A stretch of 64,000 bases of DNA from Ricinus communis (lineage: Eukaryota > Streptophyta > Magnoliopsida > Malpighiales > Euphorbiaceae). The DNA lies in the NCBI RefSeq assembly GCF_019578655.1, contig NC_063263.1:1860001-1924000 (forward strand). The letters are read 5' to 3'. The notes beneath the pieces were generated by a model that saw only the letters and a program-made list of their open reading frames with translations, searched no databases and was not told the DNA's origin. The position numbers and the translations under genes are program-made. Below, in pieces: positions 33,069-45,501 of this stretch (the first letter of the stretch is position 1; every line of letters begins with the position of its first letter).

Positions 33069-34590
33069 GACGAGGTTTTATTCTGGAAATGAACAGGACT
33101 TTGATAAGTGGAATGCTTTTGTAACCTTCTCTCTCTCCATTGGCGGGTTTCAGCTGGTTTCTATGCTCTTAGGTTCGATATAGTATCATGGTGTAGAAAA
33201 ATCCACCAAAGCTGAATGGTATGATCTGTATAATTCTTTTATTAAACAATATGATTATAATACTCAATTGGAAGTCTTAATTAGAGATCTTGAGTCCGTC
33301 AAACAGAAGCCAAATGAGTCCTTTTCTGATTTCTTGACTAGGTGAAGAAACAATATTGGGTTGATAAAGAACAAGCCTTCTGAAAAGGGCCAAGTTTACA
33401 TAGTGTTCTGAAATATTATTCCTAGTTGGGTCGAAAGGCTTCAGATGATGAACTAGAAGACTTTCATGGACCTATATGATGATGGGCTTCAAGTTGAAGA
33501 AATTGAGAATAACAAAAGAAAAATTGTGCAAACCGGTAGAAGGCTGAATTATCATACTAGAGGGAGTAGAACTCTAGATGTGAATGTCGTCTAACAACTG
33601 AGGAAGTTTTCCTACTTCAGGCAACTTCTTTCAAAGATTTTTGAGAGGCTAGTGCAAAATGGCATGCTCCAGCCAACCACCCTAAAAAACCCACAAAACC
33701 TAAATGCACTTGGTTACAAACCCAACACCTATTGCAAGTTCCACACAACAGCGAACACGATGCATCAAACATGAAATTCAACACCTTATTTGATGCGAGC
33801 GTAAGGCCAAACCGTGTACTAAAAAAAACCCTCGACTACAACAACACACCACCACCATACCAAGTGTCCATGATCACCCTTAACTTCAGTGAAGAGGAGG
33901 CCATGAATTCTTTTAAGGACATACCCCACGGGGCAGAGCCGGGGCCGAACCAAGCGGATCTTTCTGACAAAAACCTTGGCATGTCAGGGGGCACCACTAT
34001 CCTGTGGTATTCCATCACACTAAAATGGGCGAGGAGAAACTCGAACCTCAATCACCAAGGCGGTCCTAAATCTAGTGGTAATTGAGTGAGTATCACTAGA
34101 CTTTTGGGCATGTGATGGACCAGTACAACTGTCTCAAGCACGAGAACCAAGATTTGATTGATTGTAGAGAATAGTAGGTTGAGCAACTTCCTTAATCTGA
34201 ATATGAAGATCTATTGGGATGACCTTTGGGCAAATTTGATTATAAGGTTCGCTATTTGAAGCCTTCTTCAGCTGACATCTGAATTAAGAACATTGTGCCA
34301 AGTGGCTAGGGGTCAAATAATGATTCAGCCTCTGAGCCTTGTCTTCTAGAGGTTTGGAAGAAGGAGAAAAGAAGACGGTCATTGCTATAGATATCTAGTA
34401 CAGTTTCGAAGATGAGTGTGAGGTTTAGGATGCCGAGGCAAAGAATATTTGGGCAGTCATCGACTCTGATAAAGAAGTCAAGTTAGTGGGTAAAGACGTA
34501 GGGGTTCAAGAACTGAAGCAAGTCGAGAAAACTTTTAGAAAAGATAGTGGGTTATTGGAATAGCTAAAGAAATAAATTAAGACAACCAAC
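33069..34590 (+). pseudogene. Gypsy B gag
   Basis: The frame starts without an N-terminus (FYSGNEQDFDKWNAFVTFSL) and continues with the Tat-type capsid pattern TKAEWYDLYNSFIKQY, VKQKPNESFSDFLTR and DLYDDGLQVEEIEN, then FERLVQNGMLQP and the YCKFHTTANT block that precedes the nucleocapsid in this lineage. A homologous order is seen on the minus strand in E (61200-60060). Stops include a TGA where Trp is expected after FLTR and several TAG. Frame changes occur after 33780. Structural protein, inactive. Confidence 0.75.
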
Positions 34591-34644
34591 ATCTGGGAGT
34601 TGCTGATGCACTCATCAAATCACATAAAGGCTTTAATCTAGGCC

Positions 34645-35058
34645 TTGTCCAGTATAAGCATTAGCACATCAACTATCCTTGAGGAAATTATCAAAATGGT
34701 AATTGACAAAACCACCGAGATGATTACTTTCTCGGATGAAGACCTAACACTGGAGGAAAAATACCATAACAAGGCTCTCTATATAACAGTAGAAGTTAAG
34801 AGAAAGAGGACCACATGTGTCATGGTAGATGATGGGTCAACCATCGATGTATGTCCTTCTCGCATACTCCCTAAGTTGGGGCTAACTCTGAAAGATCTGA
34901 GGCCATCAGATATGGTGATAAGAGCCTATGACGAGATAAAGAGATATGTAGAAGGAAAGTTCTCAGCACTAGTGAAGATGAGTCCTACCGAATTTTGGAT
35001 GGAATTCACTATCTTGGACATTCCAATAACTTTTGCACTATTATTGGGAAGGCTATAG
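34645..35058 (+). pseudogene. Gypsy B aspartic protease domain
   Basis: A 137-codon open frame with ALYITVEVKRKRTTCVMVDD, then GSTIDVCPSRILPKLGLTL, DLRPSDMVIRAYD and LDIPITFALLLGRL. This is the Tat-type retropepsin, whose active site usually reads V-D-T/S-G-S. Here it reads V-D-D-G-S, so the Thr/Ser of the catalytic triad is Asp. The frame ends shortly after LLGRL with TAG, where the family continues. It is a domain of the broken polyprotein and not a gene of its own. Confidence 0.75.
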
Positions 35059-35559
35059 TTCCATGCCTTAGGAGGAATCCCTTCCACTATGCATCAGAAG
35101 GTCAAGTTTTCCATGTGTAAGTTTGTCTCAACTATTTAGGTTGCTACGAAAGAGCTAGAAGGCCTTACTGGATTCCAAGTGGTTATTCTTTACAAGGATT
35201 ATATGGATCCTAACATAGTCATCATGTTTAAATGGATTTCATGCCTGGAATGGGGCTAGGAAAAAACTAGTAAGAAATTGCAATGCTACCAGACTTCAAA
35301 GATAAAAAAAACTTGGCACGGGCTAGGTTATCATAAGGATGCAGATAAGGGCAAACCAAAGGGTAAGACTCTAAAATACATATTTGTCTAGGAGTAAGAC
35401 TTACTCTAGGTAGACTGAACCTGTTATAATAGATAGGATTGAGGTGCCAGGATTTGTGATATTCAAGCATCTAATTGTTGATAGAATGGTCGAGTTAAGC
35501 ATCAAGGAAGTCCATGAGAGACCACATGTTGAGTTGCTGAAAAATTCAGCCCGCTCACT

Positions 35560-37200
35560 TTGAAGTTGAATCAAGAGGGAGGCTAGCTACCTTGATAGAG
35601 GGGCAAATTATTAATGTATTTAATGATGATATAATAATGTCTAATCTTTATGAGGATGATGTTTCTTTTATTTCAAAGATTAATGATATGAACGATGTTT
35701 TTCCTGATGATAGTGTGCATTTTGATAATCATGACATGTGCATGTTTGACATCGATTCCATATAAATTGATTAATTTAATTTAGGTATAAATGAAAATCC
35801 AAGGAATATTGCGGTAGCTCATGTTATAACTCCTGAGAAAAGGAGAGAATTAGGGAAAATAATGGAAAAAAGGAAAGAGGTATTTGCTTAGTGCTATGAC
35901 AACATGCCAAGATTATATAGGAAGATAGCATAGCATCACATCTCAACCTAGCCGCACATGAAACCAATCAAGTAGACAATGTGAAGGCTAAGGCCGGAAT
36001 GGATAGAGAAGATTCAAGAAGAAGTTACTAAGTAGGTAAAAGCTAATTTCCTCGACGTTGTCGACTATCCCGAATGGTTAGCAAACATTGTCCCAATTCC
36101 AAAGAAGGACGGTAAAGTAAGAAAGTGTGTAGATTGTCAAGACCTGAAAAAGGTATGCTTTAAGGATGATTTTCCTCTTTCTCACACTGACATCATAGTT
36201 GGCAGTGCAGCCTCAAGTGCTATGTACTCTTTCATCGATGGTTTATCCGGATACAATCAGATCATGATAGTAGTAGTAAGCAAGCTAAGACATCATTCAT
36301 CACTGAATGGAGGACATACTGCTATAAAGTTATGCCTTTTCGATTAAAGAATATGAGGGCAACTTATCAAAGAGCAGCCACCAACTTGTTTCATGACATG
36401 GTGCATAAAAGCTAGAGGTATATATGGATGATATGACGGTAAAGTCTAAGACAAGGGAAGGGCATTTCCAGGCTCTTGATCAGTTCTTAGGACAAGTGGA
36501 AAGGTATAAACTAAGGTTTAATCTAAAAAAGAGCATATATTCGAAGTAACGTTAGGAAAGCTACTAGGGAATATAGTAAGTCAAAGGGAAATAGAGATTG
36601 ATCATGACAAGGTAAAGGCTATTCAAGAGATGCCAATGCTGAAGACAATGAAAGTGGTCAGAGGATTTCTAGGACGTCTATAATACATCAGTAGGTTCAT
36701 TTCCAAGCTTACAATGGTTTGTGGTCCTATATTTAAACTCTTGAGGAAACACCAACCCATTGTATGGGATGAACACTATGAAAAAGCCTTTGATAGGATC
36801 AAGGAGTATCTAATGAAGCCAACAGTACTAAAGCAGCCAAAGGATGGAAAATCATTGATTCTATACTTGGCCTTAAAAGAGGAAGCCATAGGAGCGATGG
36901 TGGCGCAATGTGGGCCTAATAACATAGAGCATGCAACCTATTATATTATTAAGAAATTACTGCCTTATGAGTTGAAGTATAACCTCGTAGAAACGTGTCT
37001 AGCCATGATATAGGCTATGAGGAAGTTGAGACATTATTTCCAGTCTTATAGGGTGTAAGAAATTTTGAAAATAGACCAACTGAAATACCTATTTAAATCT
37101 CTGTCTCTCACAGGAAAGTTGGCTAGATGGTTAGTACTCCTAGCAGAATTTGACATTGAGTACATCACTAAGAAGGTGGTCAAGGGTAGGATCTGTAGCT
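35560..37200 (+). pseudogene. Gypsy B reverse transcriptase and RNase H
   Basis: RT motifs in order: WLANIVPIPKKDGKVRKCVD (about 36080), DDFPLSHTDIIVG and SSAMYSFIDGLSGYNQI (about 36215-36260), then the YMDD active-site box in VYMDDMTVKS (about 36420, after a frame change). The connection and RNase H follow: VRGFLGRL, FISKLTMVCGPIFKLLRKH, then an open frame 36714-37013 containing QPIVWDEHYEKAFDRIKEYL and LALKEEAIGAMVAQ. Catalytic motifs are partly legible, but stops and frameshifts are frequent. Confidence 0.75.
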
Positions 37201-37289
37201 GAGCTTTTAGCTCAGAATGCGATTGAAGGAGATGATGCTTGGGATCTATAGTTCCATGATGAGAATATGAGGGCAATTAAGATTTAAGA

Positions 37290-37570
37290 GTGGAAGATGT
37301 ACTTCGATAGAGCTATAAATGCAAGAGGTATAGGGTTAGGAGTAGTTCTGATTACGCTAGAAGGAGAAATGCTACTAATGGCTAAGAGATTGGAATTCAA
37401 GTGACTAATAATATGGCAGAGTACAAAGCATGTTTACTTGGATTAAAAGCGGTCGTGATAGTAGAAGCAAAGTAGTTGGTAGTTTATGGGGATTCCATAC
37501 TACTAATCCAATAAGCCATTTAAGAATGGGACGTGAAAGAAGAAAGATTGAAACCATATGTCAATTACCT
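37290..37570 (+). pseudogene. Second (aRH-type) RNase H of gypsy B
   Basis: W-KMYFDRAINARGIGLGVV at about 37291, followed by VTNNMAEYKACLLGLKAVV, VVYGDSILLIQ and EWDVKEERLKPYVNYL. A second, archaeal-type RNase H after the normal one is a recognised trait of Tat/Ogre gypsy elements. Asp, Glu and Asp positions are visible, but the frame has several stops. Confidence 0.65.
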
Positions 37571-37899
37571 CCGAACTTGGCTTTGTAGTTTTTCTAGATG
37601 TTCATTCATACACTTGCTGCGAGATGAGAATTAAATGGCGGATGCGCTGGCTACCTTATCATCAATGTGGGACAACCCTCGTAACTTCCAATGAAACTGT
37701 TGATGAACATGAAGTTCGAAGCTCCCTGTTATTAAGAAAACCAAGTAATGCGAGTCCAGATAGGACCATAAGAGAAGCCATGGTTCTACAATCTAAAGTG
37801 GTTTATGGAAGACAAGGTCTATCTTTAGGAAACAATTGCAAAGGAAAGGTATGCAATGCAAATATAGGCTAGAAATTACCTTAGCCATAAAAGAGTGTT

Positions 37900-38885
37900 T
37901 TATAGAAGAATGGCTTCAAGTGTCGGCTACGATGTGTTCTAAGTCACGGCGGCTGTGATGAGAGAGATGCACAAAAGAAGGGTGAGGTAATAGCTCATGA
38001 GCGGTATAAGTGCTAACCATAAAGATTATATGTCAAGGTTATTACTAGTTAACAATGAAAATAGATTGTATAGCTCTAGTAAGGAAATGTCAAGAGTGCT
38101 AGCTTTACAGTGACTTGAGTCATGTGCCTCTAAATAAGTTACATAACTTGATATCTCTATGGCCTTTTGCAACTTGAGGGATCGACATCATCGAAAAGAT
38201 AAAACCTCCTCAAATGGTCACAGATACATAGTAGTCGCGATTGACTACTTCTGTGGGTTGGGTTTATAGAGAGGAATCCGAGCTGTAAATATGGAGTTCA
38301 CATCATGTTGTAACTAATAATGGGGTGCAATTCATCGGTGAAACGGTGAACTTGTTAGCAGAGTACAAGATTGAGCATCACAGATCTTCCCTGTATAGAC
38401 CTCTGGCAAATGGAGCAGTGGAAGCAACCAACAAAAATTTAAAGAAAATTCTCTCTAAAATGGTATGGAATCATAAGATTGGTTGTTTCAGTTACCCTTT
38501 GCACTTTAGTTTATGGGACCAAAGCAATCTTACAGTTGAGTTGGAACTGAAGTCTTTGAAAGTTATATTGGAGGTAGTAATACCAAAATACCAACAGGTT
38601 GAGCAAAGGTATTAATAATTGGCTATAGTCAATGAAAGAATAATGAAAGCCTTATATCCCATGCAGTTGTATCATAAATGTATAGCTAGGGCATTCAATA
38701 AGAATGTAAAGCTAAGGAGGATTAGTACTGAAGATTTAGTGTTAAAACACACAAGACCTACTGTGTTTGACCCAATAGGGAAATTCAAGCCTAATTTGGA
38801 AGGCCCGTACTTCGTAAAGAAAATCCTACCTTACGGTGTCGTTTGGAGGGCAACGAATTCTCCGAGCTAATCAACCTGGATCGTC
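37900..38885 (+). pseudogene. Gypsy B integrase
   Basis: Best preserved from 38310: TNNGVQFIGETVNLLAEYKI, SSLYRPLANGAVEATNKNLK (containing the catalytic Glu) and the C-terminal tail VLKHTRPTVFDPIGKFKPNL..EGPYFVKKILP. The first catalytic Asp region (about 38180, IDIIEK) and the HHCC part are decayed. In TNNG the second catalytic Asp appears as Asn, against TDNG in E. A TAA at 38616 splits the open frame. Confidence 0.7.
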
Positions 38886-41240
38886 TCAAGAAATATTATG
38901 TATAAAAATATATATATAATGGAAAAGATAGTCTGCCGATCAGAAAACCCAAAAAGGGTTGGTTAGGAAAAAATCTAAGCAATAAGAGAAAATAATCACT
39001 TAGAAAATCTGAAAACACTAGCTAATGACATGAGTTGTATCATGAAAAATAAAAATATACCCATTTGGGCCTCTATTAAATGAATAAATTGTTTGGAATT
39101 TTTATCAAACATACGTATGTCTATCTATTACTTTATACATTAACTGAAAAGAAGAACTAAGCTAAAATACTAAGTGAAATGAATGAGATACAAAAGAAAC
39201 CCACCTCTATTTCTTACTCTATCTGCATCCATTAACTGCATTTAGCTAATCGCTAGCTCTCGAATCCTCTTGAACCTCGAGAATCCAAGAGAAGTGGTAA
39301 TTTGAAGCTCGACCAAAGCTTTGTAGTTATCATCGGTGATCAGATCGCCTTCGAAGTCAAGGTTGCGCTCTATGTCCCAACGAGGCTAGAGTCTCTCCAT
39401 CTTGTCTAGGAAACCCTGTCTAAGTGGGAAGTCTTCAAATTCAAGAGGGAATTCCAAAATCTGTTACTTCTACTCTTACTAGCGGCAAAGTCTTGAGGGT
39501 GTGTAGAAAGTGGATGCCTGCAATCTAGGTAAAGGCACACAGTTGCCGTATACCTTAAGTAAGACATGCCTGATTCTCCACCAAGGGCAAGCCCAGCGAA
39601 TAAGTGTATCTAGGATGCCCTTCATCCAAGAAATCCAACCATCATACCCCGTAGAGTAACAACTAACCAAACTTGGACATGCTTCGGCTCATATTTATAA
39701 ATGTTCCTTGGGATGGTCAATATCTGGAGCTTTTTGTGCAAATAAATTTGCAAACGACGAAAAAAAAAGAAAAAAGGAAAAAGAAAAGATAGAAAAGGAA
39801 AGTTAAGTTGAAAACCCGAAAGGGCGGCTTAGGTAAGGACAGAGTTTGCTAAGTTGAAAACACGAAAGGGCGCTTAGGCAAAAGTTAAGGCAAAAATAAT
39901 AAGAAAAGATTTGGTTATGCACCTGTAAAAGAATGAGGTTGCCTCCAAACCGTTGATGGATTTTATACATATCTAACTCAATGATGGTTTTAACCAGAAT
40001 GATGGGTATCGGATATGCTCCATGCTCCACTTCATTAATAATGCTAGCAATCATTATGTCTCCCCATCCCTCCGGTGAAATAAGTAGAAATTAGACATAA
40101 GGCAAAAGCCCAGCATCCGAATCCAAGTAGGTGTTCCTCTTTCTTTTCACAACAAGAAATTAGAGAAGGGTAATGTGCTCACTAGTACTTCAGTTAGGGT
40201 TATGTTAAATAATTCCACCAATTTTTTAAGAAAAGGACCCATCAAGCCTTGGCAAAGCAATCAAATGAGAAGAGTCTATAGGGCCTCTGAGAATGGCAAA
40301 GAACTCCCCAATTATAGGGCATAGCTTTTACACATTGAATCTAAAAACATGGTCTATTGGACACCAAAAGTTGACAGTGGAATGAAGAAACCTATAATCA
40401 AGCTTGGCGTGGCTTTGATCCAGTCATTACTAGTTATGGTATTGAGAAGGGTTTGTAGGCTTTTAGCACTTTTTAAGACATGTTTTTCGATTTATGAATA
40501 TGAAAATAGAGTATGTGGAAGTGTTAAGGGTGTATGCATATTTAGAGCCTCAAATTAGTGTTTATTCGGACTTTGACTGCAGAGCCAAATCGACTGATCA
40601 TACAATTGATCGGCTACACGCATAATTGAGTTGGCTTAGCACAGAGCCAAATCGGCTGTGTGATGTTATTAGGCTATTTTTCAGTTTTTGAAGGATGTTT
40701 GATAGTTTTTCGATTTCCGGTCATATGTGCACTTAAAAAATATGATATTAAGTAAAAAATGATGACAATGCATGTGCTAGAAATGCAAATCTTTTATATC
40801 GGAGAGTTGAATTTTATAGAAAAACAGCAAAAAGAAAAGAACAATCAGTGATAAAGAAAAATTAAATGTCGGGGCTCTCTCCCAAACCTCCCATCCCATC
40901 ATCTAAATCAATGTCCATCCTTTGAGTCCACAAGGTAGGCAGCTGAAGCGTTAGAATATCGATCATGTGCTGCTGGGCATCAATCTATTGTTGTCGGTCG
41001 TCCACTTGCCTTTGCAAGCTCTAATGGCCTCTCTAAGGAAAACCCAAAAAGAGATTAGTTAATATATCTTATACATGCATACATACTAAATATCATTAAA
41101 CATTTTTGTTCTCACCCGCCAGTCCTCGCCAAAGACAAAGAATTACCTCATCACAATGCCGACTAATCGGTCTACGTGCTTAAATTGGTCTCTTTGAACT
41201 TGTATGATTACTATTATGTATTACTAACCTTTCGAGAAAA
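38886..41240. other. Non-coding 3' internal region of gypsy B
   Basis: About 2.3 kb between the integrase tail and the antisense gene. It has an A-rich purine stretch at 39760-39800, a short direct repeat 'agttgaaaacccgaaagggcgg' at 39807 and 39851, and scattered 'agccaaatcggctgt' words near 40600-40660 that also occur in the LTR (44420-44520). No coding exon is supported. Confidence 0.5.
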
Positions 41241-43460
41241 AGGCGTTTACATGTCTAGGTACTGAGCTATGGTGCTGGTATTGCACCATGAGGACTCCAG
41301 TATAAGACCATCAAATATGAGAAGAATAGGACGCACCCTAGAATCATGTTCGATGTGGCCATAGGAGGGTGCCTCAGGCAAGGCACCGGTGATAAGAACG
41401 AGATAGGAGGGCTGGAGGCGCCATCGCCTCAATGGCTCAAGAGCAGCAAGGGCATGACGAATGAACTACAGATGAAATAGTTGGGTAAATAAGTAAAATA
41501 AAGAAATATGAAAGATTCAAATTAAATCAGAAGTACTTGAGCCATGGTGTCATCGTCGAACAACATAATGCCTAACAGCTGAGGGATGAAGGAAGTGTAG
41601 TCCGTCCCTTAGGACTAGATAGTAAGATCATCAGGCTCATCATACCCTGCTAAACATGTCGCTAGCTCTCCCTAGCGAGATCCACTATCCAAAACATAGA
41701 AAGAAGTGGAGGCAAAGGGACTCGGTGTCTGTTAAGGCCTCGCTCCTACCCATAAATCGTCTCTCCCAAATACCATGCCTAACAAGTAGGTCTAGCTAAT
41801 AGAATCCACTTATGCTCAAGTAGAGAGCATATAGAGATCCCAATGACGGTGCTCCCACAGCCAATCACTCCGTATCTATAAACTAAAAAGGTAAGTAACT
41901 TTATACATAAATTGCAAATAGGACAAATAAATTTTTGTTTACCTTGTCCTACGTTAGGGAGTTGATCCTCATGCGGTGCATGTTAATTTAGTCTCACTCT
42001 GCTTGAGCCCTAGTGACTCAAGTGAGGGAAGGCCTGTGATGTATAGATAGGTTGTGAGCTCACCAGGAGGCCGATCTCCAAGGCCCAGTCCTGCAAAATA
42101 GAAATCAGTAATAGTAATGCAAATAAAAGGGGAAAGGGGGCAAAAATGAAAAAGATAGAGTGGAACCTACATCTACAGCGTGCCAAAAGCCCCAGGTCCT
42201 CTTACTACCCCAAACTGTGATGTCCATATGATGATATAGATAAGCAAGAACCGTAGACCCCCAATTATAGGAGGAGCCCTGGTCTAGATCCCATAGAGGG
42301 TCAGATAATGAAAGTTTAGTGAATTTCTTTAGCCAATGAACAAGGTGGTCTGGGAAAGATACACCAAGAAGGCCCGGGCCATCTGATCCACCTCTTGCGC
42401 ATTCTGAGGCACGAAGCCTTTGTAATGTAGAGGAACGCTCTAGTAAGCAATGTAGCGAGTGTTCTTGCATGTCAGCAAGAACCCAAGCAATTCCATGATA
42501 TAGTACTCTCAGGCATCAAAACGCTAATCGTGAATTGTATCATTAAAGAGGACATGGATACCCGAGAATTCTATCCGTGTGATAGTAGCAAAAGAAAGAG
42601 GAGACAATATTAACTCATCGATAGGTGTATGGAAGGTGTGGGTGGTGTCCATCCACCTCTCAAGCAATGCGTATACAGAAGTATGATCCGTCCTCCTAAT
42701 AACGGATGGAAGTGTAGCCATAGACCAACAAAATCCGATATCACCAACCCTAGCCTAGACAGAACTGGGGAGCTCGTCAAACCACTCACGGTCCCCATAA
42801 GAGTTTTCAGCAAACCGGATCGACAACATCACTCTAGAAAAAGCACAAACACATGTATTAAGTACAATTTACGCACAAAAAGGACTCCAAACAGGTAAGT
42901 ATAGCATTTATTTATTGATGTCTTATGCTAAAATGACCTAGAAACTCAGCTTTGGCCCAAGCATAATCATTCGATTGCATAGTAATAAGAATCGGCACTA
43001 CACAGTCGATCGGATAACGTCTTACGACGAATCAACTGCGAGGTTAGGGCACAGTGCGGTAGTATTCTTCAAATTTTTCATAGTTTTTCATGCATTTTGA
43101 GTAAATAACGCATGTATCTAGCATACAAGTGACATGAAATAAAGTTTAAAGCTAGAAAAATACCTATCCAACTTCGAATATGCCCGGTGAATGTTTAATT
43201 TTTCCAAAAGAGGAATTTCCTCTCCTTTTATAAGCCCTAAGTCATTCTGGCATAAAATCAGTGGTGAGACTCCTAATTGGCACAATCAGAGTATGCCCGG
43301 AGAATCTAGAGGATGAGCCCGCCATTTTGAGACTAGTTTCATAGAATTTGGTTAAAAATTGGCTACGAAATCAAAGAAAGAACGAAAAAGATTGGAGAGA
43401 AATTAATGGGATAAGGTGATATATGAATACGAATGAGGGTATATATAAGCCTTAAAAAGG
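41240..43460 (-). pseudogene. Antisense plant-mobile-domain-like gene in gypsy B
   Basis: This reads opposite to gag-pol. A TATA-like GGCTTATATATAC (minus, about 43440-43452) precedes a leader and ATG 43325 (MAGSSSRFSGHTLIVPI). The main body lies at 42830-42105: ATLPSVIRRTDHTSVYALLE, then RWMDTTHTFHTPIDELILSP, LSFATITRIEFSG and, after a frameshift, LWDLDQGSSYNWGSTVLAYL with YHHMD. A last block ends at 41247 (RRWRLQPSYLVLITGALPEA). The pattern 'LxERWxxxTxTFHxPxxExxxxxxxFxxIT' followed by 'L...GSYNWGSxVLAYLY' is that of the plant mobile domain (PMD). Several stops, a frameshift and probable introns break it. The family is found free in plant genomes and inside transposable elements, and its role is unclear. 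Confidence 0.65.
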
Positions 43461-43814
43461 GCAAAAGTGTCATTTAGGCCCTTGGACATTTAAAATTATA
43501 TTTTAGTCTCTAAATGGACTGAAATTCAACACGAGTTTCCAAAAGGCACATGGAGGGCTAGTTTGCATCTCGAGGTAGAAATTGTTGAAAAATTACAAGT
43601 TTGGTCCCTGACCCGTCAAAATTATATTTTAGTCCCTGACCGGGCGAAATACCAGCATAGCTTCTAAAGGACGTCAATTGAGTCAGATTGCACCCCAAGG
43701 CAAGAATTCCTAATCAAAACACTTGGAAGTGGAAAATTGACCGAATTAACCCAAAGTGTTAAATTACCTCATGAAGTAGGGAAAAGAACCAAAGAGTAGT
43801 CTCTGCAAGAGTCA

Positions 43815-43990
43815 ATGGGTGTGGTGCCCATATCAAAGGGCGTGATTCCCAAGTCAGCGGTAGTGGCTCCCATATCAATGCACTTGGTTCCCAAATCAGC
43901 AGGGTAGTCGCCAAATTGACGAGCGTGGTACCCAAATCAATCGGTGTAGTTTCCAAATCGATAGGCATGGTTCCCAAATTCAAACAAGTG
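43815..43990 (-). repeat. 21-bp minisatellite, eight units, next to the B polypurine tract
   Basis: The core 'ggttCCCAAATCa' recurs with an exact 21-bp spacing (cores near 43827, 43848, 43869, 43890, 43911, 43932, 43953 and 43974). Because 21 is a multiple of three, the minus strand reads a seven-residue repeat (LIWEPSA, LIWEPLP, LTWESRP, LIWAPHP). The array ends about 170 bp before the purine tract. Confidence 0.85.
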
Positions 43991-44171
43991 AAGTCCTCAA
44001 CACTCAAGCAGGCCTGGTTCCCACATCAAATCAAAATCCTTTTTGAGCTTATGAGGCATGGCTTCTACAGCTCATCAAGATATCATTCTTTTTCGTATCC
44101 TTGATATTATGATTTATCTCAATTTATTTAAATACATGCATGTTTATAAATTTTGACAAACCGGGGGCAGC

Positions 44172-45501
44172 TGTCAGCACCCATTTTCCAGATCTAGATA
44201 TCGAGAGAATTATAGAAAACCCAATGATCAAAGTTACTACCTTTCTCGATCTCGAAGATTGAGAAGGGGTGAATCCGAGAGAAAGATGGGAATAATTAGA
44301 TTCAAAATTACTTTTCTAGAATCAATTTTGGAACCAATTAATAGAAAAAAAAGTTCGGGGGTAAAACGACAGTTTTCACAAGTTCAGGAACTAATTATCA
44401 AAATTTTCAAAACTTTTGCTTCTTAGAGCTAATCGGCTTTGTGCACAGTCAAATCAGCTCTATACAGAACCGATTCGCTTAGCATAGAGCAGAATTGGCT
44501 CGGTGTAGAGTCAATTGGCTCTACACGGGGTTGATTGGTAATTTTTTAAATTTGGATGCCGTTTTATGTGTCTTTTCGACCTAAAACGCTAAAAATTAGT
44601 AAAAATAAGTTTCTAAAAGGTATTTCTAATAATTATTGGAATTTTTAAATACTTTCTTATGATAAATGTTTTAAATTAGAAGAATAAATCTTTTTTTATT
44701 TGATATTAATCTAATAAGGGGGAGGGATAATTACAACCTATTGTTTTAGTAATTGAATAATTACCAACATTTTCTAGGGTTTCTTATCCCTATTCCTACA
44801 AATAGATTAGCATGACCTAGGTCTAAAAGAGGGGAGAGCTAAGGATAGAAAGACTGATTAAATCTTCTAGCTACATCTACCTATACAGAAGACTTAGCAA
44901 GCCACTAAGAAAGAACGGCCAAATTAGAAAACCTATTGAAAAATAATATAAACTTTTCTCAAAAACCAAAAGAGCATAATTGGATTCTTATCCTTTATTT
45001 TATTCAAGAGCTTTCTCATCTCTTAAGACTCACAGAACGACAACTAATGCTGACAACTTGAGGGCTCCCCAGCATCAACATCTCTTCTCTTATTGCTTCA
45101 ATTTTTATTTTTATTTATGAAAAAAAAATTAAGAATACTTTTTAATGATTATTCTACATAATTCATATGATTAGATTAGAATTCCTTTCTATTTAACATA
45201 TTGATTCTATTGGATTTTGAATCTGATAATAAGAATACCAAGGGTTTTAAATCTAATTAAATTAGGGTTTTGAATTTGATTGGTCAAAAATAGTTATAGT
45301 TAGGTTATGTTTCTATTTCTTGTTAATTATACATATTCTAACTAAAATTTTCCTTATGTGCATGTAAAAACTTATTTTGGGCGCGAAAATTAAGGAAAAA
45401 TCATAGAAAGCCACCTCAAGCCTGTAAAGCTGGTCGCCTCAATGCAGAGCCAATTGGCTCTTCACTCTGAGCCGATAGGATATGTGCAATATTAGGCTAA
45501 T
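44172..45501 (+). repeat. 3' LTR of gypsy B, left part
   Basis: Starts TGTCAGCACCC right after the purine tract and matches the minus-strand LTR of E near 28114. It stops at the CTAAT target duplication of element C (45497-45501). Confidence 0.8.
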
